This document shows, piece after piece, positions 56,701 to 64,000 of a stretch of DNA of 64,000 nucleotides. Every line of letters starts with the position of its first letter. The stretch's first letter is position 1. A program made the translations under genes and the position numbers. The DNA lies in assembly GCF_003589595.1 (NCBI RefSeq), contig NW_020654810.1:11277543-11341542 (forward strand), given 5' to 3'. This stretch comes from Hyposmocoma kahamanoa (Eukaryota; Arthropoda; Insecta; Lepidoptera; Cosmopterigidae). A model generated the notes under the pieces. The model was not told the origin of the DNA. It saw only the letters and a program-made list of their open reading frames with translations, and did no database searches.

Positions 56701-59700
56701 ATGGACTTGGAAGCAGTCAAAGTTTGTCCATTTTTGACGGCGAGTGCTCTCTATTTCAAAACAAAATTAACTTGCCACAACTTTACCATCTTCAACTTAG
56801 CTACAAGACACTGCAAATGCTACTGGTTTACCGAAACAGCAAGCGATTTAACTGCTAGCACATTTGTTTCTTTTGTCATTGACTATTTAGAATTTCATTG
56901 TCTACCAAAACAATTGCCTATTATTATATATTCAGATGGGTGTACTTACCAGAATAGAAACACTATTCTTTCTAATGCTCTTCTAAATTTTAGCATCAAG
57001 CACAACATCACTATAACCCATAAGTACTTAGAACCGGGTCACACGCAAATGGAGTGTGACTCCGTTCACAGTGCCATCGAGCGAAAGCTCAAAAATAGGG
57101 AGATTCATCTCCCAAGTGATTATGTATCTATCACAAAAGAAGCTCGCACAAAAGAAAAATATGAAGTAGTCGAAGTTGACTACAGTTTCTTTAAAAATTA
57201 TGCTGATTATTCTACTTTTATATACAAAACTATAAGACCAGGACGTAAAGCTGGCGATCCTGTTGTTACAGACCTGCGTGCAATTCAATACAACCCTGAT
57301 GGTGGCATCCTGATAAAACTTGATTTTGACGAAGAGTGGGTGGTTTTGCCTCAGAGACAGAACAAAATTAACAGCCCTGTGGAATACTCCCAATTACATA
57401 ATAGTATGCTGCCAATTTCGACGACGAAATATAATCATCTACAGCAATTAAAAGATGTGTTGCCTAAGGACTGTCATCCATTTTATGACGCATTGCCGCA
57501 TTTTTAATTTTACGAATGAGAGATGCTTTGTTGATTAAATTGTATTAGTGATAAGATGTTGATTTTTAATTAAAGCCGTCAATTATAACTTTTAATTTTG
57601 TTTTTATTAAAAATACCACCTAACTTACGCAAAGTTGTACAAACATGAGCAAAAATTTTAACTAATATCAGCTAACTACAATAACTATGAAACTGATGAA
57701 TATTTTTCAAATTTAATGTATACACCTTATTTCCTATACCTTTATAATAAATAATCAAACAAAAAAACAATAGAATTATTTAAAGAAAAAAAATGAAACG
57801 TTTTTTTCGTCTCCTGTAAAGTTGGCTTTTTGTAGATAGATGGTCTTGGTTATTAACCGTCGATATATTATTTATTGTCAAACCCATTGGAATTGACCAT
57901 GAGTTTTAACAATTGGATGGTCTCCTACCTCTCCACTTTATCCACGCATGCATCTTGGTAATCGTGTATCCACCTCACGCCATTAAAATGACAAACGGCT
58001 CGCATGTCCTCGGGTAGGTGTTCTGGTTCCGGCCACTCGAAGTTATCGATAATTGGTACAATATTACACTGTGATTGCAACGCTGCCACTATCTCCTGAA
58101 AAATGAAAGAAAAATTAGTTACTTTGAAACAAAGTCAGTTAATGAAAGCTTATGGGTATGGTATAATATCACGCACTTACCCGATGGACCCAATCTTTTT
58201 GTTCATTGTCATGCTTGCACCTATCCAGAGCATATGGTGTCAGGACAAGCAAAAAGTGTTTTGCCTGTCTTATACTCTGGAGCAGGTTGTTGTCGAATTT
58301 TCCAGCTTCAAGTCGTTCGACATCGATGAACACGGAGAATCCTCGCAGTTGCAAGTGGACCTTCAGCAGACTAGCCAATTGTGATCCATTTGACCGTCGA
58401 TAACTCACAAATACATCTAGGTTCTTCTCCATAATCTCTTCACCTTTGCTCGGTAGACTGCTTTCATACGCTATAAATTGTGAAATACGTTCAAAATTTA
58501 TTTCTTTATGGCGCCTTCATGCTTTATGATGACACGCATTATATTTACGTTAAAGTACGCATGCGATAGATGTATTCAGTAAAGGTTAGTAGTATAATTA
58601 AAGATTTAATGTTATTACTCCATAATCTTAGAAAAAGCTACTCAACTTTCGATAAATAAAGGAAATCAGAATTGGTACCTATGGCAATAGGTCCCTAGAC
58701 CAGAAGTTATTCTCGATTTTTCAACCATGAACAAAGTATGACCAATCCCAAATTAGATATATTATAGTTTTAAGCTTATAATATTGTAGGTGTCATAAAC
58801 TAAACAACATCACGCGGTATACCATCTAAATTCTTTTAAAACCAGAGAGGAAGTTATCAAATTGATTTATGACTTACCTGTGATAGCGTTGAGAATGCGT
58901 TTTCGGTGAATACTGTTAGATATACGACATTCCTTTTCAAGTTGCTCCTCGTTAAGCTTGCGGATGGATTCCTTGTCTACACCAGCGTTCAGCATGGAGT
59001 AGGTATATATGGTGTATTCAGGGCCAATGCCTTGCAGAAACTCATTCAAACTACTTGTGTCGCGGGAAGTGTAGTCTGCCATCTTCTTAAGTAGATGAAG
59101 CTCTCTTGTGAATCTGCATTAAAAATAATTTCACTGAATTAATTTTGAATACCCATTAATGTTTGTAAAAGTATTTAAAAACGTCGATGGTTAAGTGTAT
59201 GTTACCTTTAAAATTTTAAAATTACCTTTTACGTTTGATTCCATTTTGTAGACCAATGTCCTCTTTGAGATTTTCCTCTGTTATTTGCAGTAATAAATCT
59301 CCATCAACCCGACTCTCGTAAAAGTTGTTCGCATATTCGGCGAAACCTATTTGTTTAACCCATTCCCGTACATCTTCTATTGACCAAAGTGGTACTTGCT
59401 GTGACAATTTGTGTGGTACCTCTTCTCCAATAAGGCGCAATGCTTGAGCGGCGTACTTAGAGGCTATAGCATTTGGACAGCTAGCAACTTTCTTTAAAGA
59501 TTCTATCGCTCCGATTTCTCTGAATATTTCTGTATTCCCTTGTTGTTTTTTGATTCCGGCTTCCATACAGAAATGGAAAGCTGCTAAATTTCTCGCCTCC
59601 TCCCTCTTTGAACTTAATACTGGGACAAGCCTCTGTAGCCAGTTTTTGCTTTGCCCGTGAGCGTGTGCAAGATTTGAACGAGCAAATTCTGACGGATTGT

Positions 59701-62700
59701 GCGATGTCACGAAAGGCTCAACTAAATCTAACGTTCCAGATTTTAAAACGGCTGCCTCAATTTCTTTGTTAGCCACCAATACTGCAATGGCTAAACATGC
59801 GTAATATTTGATATTATCATCATTATGAAAGGCTAATGGAAACAGCCACATGGGCACTTTTCTCTTGATCATTTGTTCTTGATTTTCCGCCCCTCCATAC
59901 AACGACAGGTTTGCGAGCGCAGTTGCGCAATGTCTAAGGGTATCCACATCATTTTGTCTACATTCAAACAATACAGAGTCTAATCCGCCAAGCTTAATTA
60001 CTTCACTGCATGTGCCTTCGCTATGTTTAAACAAGTGTTCTAAAATTCCTGTGCCGATTCTTGAATGGTCAACATTTGAGTTTTTTGTACATATGTTGGC
60101 AACGTTTACAACTTTCTCGAGGCCATTTTCCACGACATGTGCCCGGTTTTCTGTAGTGAGGCACTGTTCAAGAAGCTTTGCTGACGAAAACTGTAAATCT
60201 TTATTATTTGTTTCTAAGCAGTTCGCCATCAAAATATCAAGGCCACCAGATGTTCTCAGAGTATTGCAAAGGGAATATCCGAGTTCGTGTCCGTACGTTG
60301 GCACTGCCCATGCCCTTCTTAACATTTCGTTCAATTTATTAAAATTCGCAGACGCATTTTTCATATCCATTTGGTTATTTTTTATTGACGTGATGAAGGC
60401 GTTCATTCGAGAGCAGTACTTTTGGATTGCCGTATCGACATCCTTTGAATTTGAATTTGCGTTCAACTTATCCAAATCTTCGAACGTTAAATTCGTTAAA
60501 TCCTCATCTCCAGGCTTAATTGTTCCATTTAACAGCTGACTCATCTGAAATACCAAAAAGTACGACTAAGTACTGTGTTTTGGTGAATTCACACCTACGT
60601 AAAGCGCGCGTGGAGGAAACCATTTAACGTGTTTTTGTTACATAACTTTGCATAGTTTTGAAGCAGTAAAATAAATCAAACATGCTTTTGCAAGAATTAA
60701 TGCTACTATATAGACAGTTTAAAACCTGACTTATAAAATGATATTTTTCTCACCTGTGAGGACAATAACATTGATTTTGTTGAAAGATTTTTGCTGGAGA
60801 TCGTCATGTTAGAGTGGGCGACACTGGAACGCTCCTTATGACTGAACATGCCGCTAGATGTGACAGTTTGTCGGGCTTGAGCTGTAGCCATAGCCTTTTT
60901 CTCGGCGCTAAATTCCTCCGTGTGCAATCGAGAACTCGAGGCCGCCATGTTATTCGCTTCTTTAGCTGTCACTTCTCCAGCTTTCAAGGATCTTTGCTCC
61001 TAAAACAGCAATAATCAACAGTCAATATTTGTTACAGTTGCATTACTCACAAAAATATTCGAAATTTCATATTGATTAGTCACTGCATTAAATAAATAAA
61101 GCATTACTAAATATACTACTACTGGTTGGATCATGAAATGACCCTAATGTGATTAAAATAAACTTCTTATCAATCGGTCTATATTCACTTAATATATAAC
61201 AAGCGACACATTTGCACACACGACGACGCTTCATATAATAAATATTTATTGCGATAGTTACAGCCATAGCAATACGCAATTTAGGTCTCGAACGTCTTTT
61301 GTAAGACATATTCAACTAGCTTTCCCTTGACAGAATCACTTCAGACTGAATTGCTCGACTGGGACTGAACTACTTTTACATTGGAAAACAATTGTACGTC
61401 ACGATTCTCGTTATACGTCCTATCGTTGGTATTGGATATAGGCCAATCGCGCGGAACTCGTGGGTTTTTCGGATTATTTTAAAGTTTGTGTACAGACGTC
61501 ACGTGTCTTGAAGTTCGAAAGAATTTTCCGGGGAAACAGACTCTCACCGAAGGATTTTGCTCTTGTGGTGTAAAGCGCGACAGGACGCCTCGATGGACCG
61601 GCCACGGTACCGATCCCCCACCCGCCGACATTCCGAGGCTATTTTAATACGACTATTCGTGTACTAATGGTGCGCGCACGCGCAATTGACTTCCGCGTGT
61701 GCTCGCGCGCACGACGGTCCGACAGCGACTGAGCAGAGCATGGTGTCACTACCGCGACGATAAGCAAACCCACGGAGATAAATGAACTCACCGCCCCCAG
61801 AGATCCTCCACGGCGGAACATCCTGCCAGACCATGCAACTATGCGTGCCGCCATGGTATTCCATCACAACATCATGCGTTTATTACGTAAAACGGAAACG
61901 ACATTTTGTCCTGGTTGCTTTCGTAGCAAACAGTAGTACTAGACTGACGATTCGGCGGCGCATTTGCTGAGGATATCGATCGAGCTCGGTCACGCGAGGT
62001 CACGTCCTTCGGCGCGCCTTCCTGGCGGCGTTTCTTTAGTTGCCACTAAACTTATCACACTTTCACGGTCGTCTAACGATTTTCAAACTCACTTTAGAAT
62101 CTTGTAAGACGCTAAATTGCGCTCATTAATGTTTTCGCGGGTTAGTATTTACATACAATAATTTTTAAAAATAAAGTTGTTGACTTACCTGAAGATAGGC
62201 ATCTTTCTGTTCTGCAGTTAAGCCTTCTGCTTGTAAAAGTCTGTGTGATGCTCCAGCAGCGCTTCTCTCGGCGTATCTTAAATCTCCATGTTTCAAACTT
62301 CTCATCCTGGCACTGTTGGCTTCAGACCTAGAAGCACTGAAACCATCAGTGACAACCCTTGTGGAACTAGCTGAAGACACTCTGGCAGCACTGTATTTCA
62401 ATTCATTTGCCGAACTCGAACCAATAGAGGCAGAACTGGCAGATAGTAGAGGCATGTCACCAACAGGTGGTGGGGTGTCAGACTCAGGGAATGTAACTAG
62501 GGGACCTTCTCCTGTATGCTCTCCCATATCACTAATATCACCCATGTCACCAATTTCATGAATATCAGGCAAATGTTGCTCCCCCAAATCATCTTGGTCT
62601 ACTATGTTCTCCATTGAGCTTCTTAGTCTGAAATAGTTGAAATCCACATGAAATAAATATTTACACAATTTTTTTACACATCCACTGCTTAAATTTTACA

Positions 62701-63155
62701 GAATTTCCAAAAAGAATATTAAATGAACGCCCGATGGAAATGTAGCGTTGCTATTGTTTGTCGGTGTAGAACTGCAAATACTACGCAGGGAAACAGCGAG
62801 TAAAATTGGCTGAGGGCCAAGGTCGCTCAGGTGAGCTGGCTTCGACCGATTTGTGGCTAATGGTATATAAGCGATATCAGTGTTCACAAGAAACTGAACG
62901 TGTCGTGCGTAACTTCTTACATACTGTTTTCTCCAGTAATTATAACTGTAAAACATTGTTTACTTACCTTTGCGTAAAGTTAATTGCAGAGTTCCTAATG
63001 TTTTTCATTTCTGAAATAGAGCTCTTGAGTTCGGAGAGATCGGATTTCATTGAGCTTGCTTTCATCTCGGAAGTTTTTGCCATCTGGAGGCGCTGTGAAG
63101 AACTTTGCATCCTCTGACTTGTCGCAGCGCTACTGGATGTTGTACTGGATACCAT
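53370..63155 (-). CDS. Sarm1: SARM1/Ect4, TIR-domain NADase (ARM-SAM-SAM-TIR)
   Basis: Self-inhibited NAD+ hydrolase that executes programmed axon degeneration. Exons in frame: 63155-62968, 62627-62189, 60999-60754, 60544-59226, 59113-58878, 58470-58181, 58095-57929, then 53706-53370 (about 1073 residues), or the alternative end 54015-53859 (about 1013). A Ser-rich N-terminal region (1-290) is followed by ARM repeats in the large exon (W in [30 protein letters not shown]), SAM1 (about 676-735), SAM2 (about 743-805) and TIR (about 823-960): [17 protein letters not shown], the BB loop [10 protein letters not shown], then DWVHR and the catalytic Glu (about 907), EIVAALQ, and [14 protein letters not shown]. 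An acceptor (ttacag) lies directly before ATG 63155, so upstream exons probably exist past the window. A 3.8-kb transposon sits in the last large intron. Confidence 0.95.
53859..54015 (-). CDS. Sarm1: SARM1 alternative last exon A
   Basis: Acceptor tttacag, then [20 protein letters not shown] and on to a TGA at 53861-53859 (52 codons). The phase fits the TIR exon donor (exon 57929 ends with two bases of a codon). The start resembles human SARM1, where the TIR domain runs into RFLQGRSS. A good-looking donor (ag/GTAAAT) follows the stop near 53830, so skipping or a UTR intron is possible. Confidence 0.65.
54741..54798. repeat. Perfect hairpin with 27-bp arms inside the Sola-like element
   Basis: Arms tatcgcctatgttacatg... 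(54741-54767) and the exact reverse complement (54772-54798), separated by gtaa. Lies about 380 bp upstream of the transposase start. Confidence 0.9.
55176..57507 (+). CDS. Transposase of the Sola-like element, two exons, open
   Basis: Presumed DDE transposase of the 54083-57862 element. Exon 1 55176-55263 ([19 protein letters not shown]...) and exon 2 55418-57507 join in frame through GTGAGT and ttttcag, giving 725 residues with no stop or frameshift. An acceptor-like ttacag just before the first ATG hints at a 5' UTR intron. There is an acidic, Ser-rich N-terminal part, a basic patch ([11 protein letters not shown]), a Cys-rich stretch with MCDTC, then the catalytic half: TMDLEAVK (Asp), [14 protein letters not shown] (Asp) and [21 protein letters not shown] (Glu candidates). 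The same Asp-Gln-Asn and GHTQME pattern is familiar from multi-copy insect transposases. Confidence 0.8.
61310..61500 (-). promoter_or_regulatory. Possible internal promoter region of SARM1
   Basis: On the minus strand, two TCAGTC words (near 61370 and 61345), like the arthropod initiator, lie ahead of an ATG at 61309 that opens a Lys/Arg-rich frame ([10 protein letters not shown]). The frame has no good phase-0 donor, so its link to SARM1 is weak. Confidence 0.25.
61792..61854 (-). CDS. Sarm1: Candidate alternative first exon of SARM1
   Basis: ATG at 61854 in a good context (taccATGG) opens 21 codons and ends at a strong donor (GCG/GTGAGTT) in phase 0, the phase required by the exon at 60999. 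The peptide starts [10 protein letters not shown] and has Arg at 4, 11, 14 and 15 with no acidic residue, like a mitochondrial presequence; human SARM1 also begins with a mitochondrial signal. It lies in a GC-rich patch inside the intron. Purely predicted: no transcript evidence. Confidence 0.5.
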
Positions 63156-64000
63156 CTGTAAATTGTAAATTTAAAGAGAATAAGTACCATTCTTAAATGT
63201 ACAGTAACTCAATTGGTTATAAATCCGTAGAATAATCTAATGCAACCTTTTTAAGCTACCAACAATTACAAGTAATTTTGAAGTGATAATTTTTCACAAA
63301 ATTGTTCAATCAGCATTGTGCCAGGAAGTCTAGACGTACGAGTTGATTGAATTCGTTATCTAGACTAGAAGTGTGGGGTTCAGTGCCAATGTTAGGGAAG
63401 TTTGTAAGCGGGCGTCACGCGTGTTGGCGCAACTAGAAGTAAATAAAGTCAGGGTTGCGACAAAATAGAAACTCTAAAATAGCAGAGCTCTTTTAATTTT
63501 AGATCACTGCAGGAGACATTACTCAACCAATCGACAACACGAGTGACAGGGACAGGGCTAATGTTACCTGGCCTGTGTAACATTCGCAATGTCAAAGTGC
63601 TATTAATTTTATATGTCTATAAACAGTTTTTGCGTATCAATATTTGAGTACATATTACATATTTATTTAATTTTAGATTCACGGTGTATATGTAATTTAA
63701 GAACGCTATAAAAGCCGCTCTAAATCATTCCCAATAGAATCAAAGCGACATCTCATAATAGCAATTATTTCGAACATAGTTTCCTGCGTCACTTTTGGCA
63801 GTGGACGCTGTGATTGAGTGGTAAGTTACGTGATTCATAAATCGTGGGCGGGATGCAACGGAAAACCTTGAACCTGCGATCAAATCTCGGTAGTCTAGCA
63901 GCCGATTGCCACCTCCAACAAAGGCTGCCGATTGACGTTATCCATACCGTACTCATACTACAAGCTGCTACAAGATATCAAGCGTGGGTCGCAATCGCAT
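63156..64000. other. Upstream SARM1 intron or flank
   Basis: No exon recognised; a short acceptor tract precedes 63155. The rest is unassigned to the window edge. Confidence 0.4.

Larger units (their letters stand above)
54083..57862 (+). mobile_element. Sola-like DNA transposon, apparently intact, in a SARM1 intron
   Basis: 3780 bp with perfect 32-bp inverted ends (cgacggttaataaccaag...ctatctaca), flanked by ATAT on both sides (54079-54082, 57863-57866), a 4-bp target duplication. An open transposase gene is on the plus strand, opposite to SARM1. The word accatctatctaca recurs inside near 54266. A 4-bp duplication and the transposase motifs suggest the Sola superfamily; this naming is inference. 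Confidence 0.8.

Noticed and set aside
60012..60539. 175-codon plus-strand frame
   Set aside because: Antisense shadow of the SARM1 ARM-repeat exon.
61088..61315. Lys/Arg-rich frame as another SARM1 first exon
   Set aside because: The only phase-0 GT (GCT/GTAACT) is a weak donor and other GTs give the wrong phase; kept only as a weak promoter note.
61639..61867. Secreted-protein-like frame after ATG 61854
   Set aside because: Beyond codon 21 it crosses a strong donor (GTGAGTT). The hydrophobic stretch lies in what would be intron, so only the first 21 codons are offered as an exon.

Overview
The window looks like nuclear DNA of an insect, most likely a moth or butterfly. It has AT-rich intergenic DNA, short GT-AG introns, five conserved single-copy genes, and a dense load of transposons of lepidopteran type (R1, RTE, Jockey/CR1 and I-like LINEs, Penelope, copia, mariner and other IS630-Tc1-mariner elements, a tRNA-Gly-derived SINE, many MITEs). 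The order assignment is inference. There is one 10-base assembly gap (26440-26449).

Host genes in order: NOP2/NSUN1 (minus, 2731-7961, six exons; ribosomal RNA m5C methyltransferase of the nucleolus); COQ10 (plus, 18344-20419, three exons; mitochondrial coenzyme Q chaperone); PPIH (minus, 20609-21513, three exons; spliceosomal cyclophilin H), tail-to-tail with COQ10; DPH4/DNAJC24 (plus, 50338-50757, no intron; diphthamide synthesis J-protein); and SARM1/Ect4 (minus, 53370-63155 and probably extending beyond the right edge; NAD-cleaving axon-degeneration factor with ARM, SAM, SAM and TIR domains). They have no evident shared pathway; they are housekeeping or neuronal genes separated by transposon blocks.

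Transposon blocks: 0.1-2.2 kb (SINE, two foldback copies, a mariner split by one of them, a solo Penelope end); 9.2-16.8 kb (a graveyard of RTE, Penelope, R1 and Jockey-like fragments, all dead); 22.3-30.3 kb (retroposon tails and a 2.95 kb inverted-repeat element without a visible transposase); 30.3-33.6 kb (decayed I-like LINE); 33.8-39.3 kb (a nest of at least four levels ending in a copia element that itself carries a LINE); 40.7-47.3 kb (a 6.65 kb TA-flanked element with a broken DD41D-like transposase, a Harbinger-like insertion and a tandem array of tRNA-Glu-like units); and 54.1-57.9 kb (a 3.8 kb element inside a SARM1 intron with an open, spliced 725-residue transposase gene, intact 32-bp inverted ends and a 4-bp target duplication).

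The most interesting items are the apparently intact Sola-like transposon in SARM1; SARM1's phase-matched alternative last exons and a candidate alternative first exon coding an Arg-rich, presequence-like N-terminus; the 73-bp-period tRNA-like array; and a palindromic template-switch scar beside the catalytic Asp of the mariner. Exon boundaries come from reading splice signals and phases by eye, and family names from recognised motifs; no search was run.
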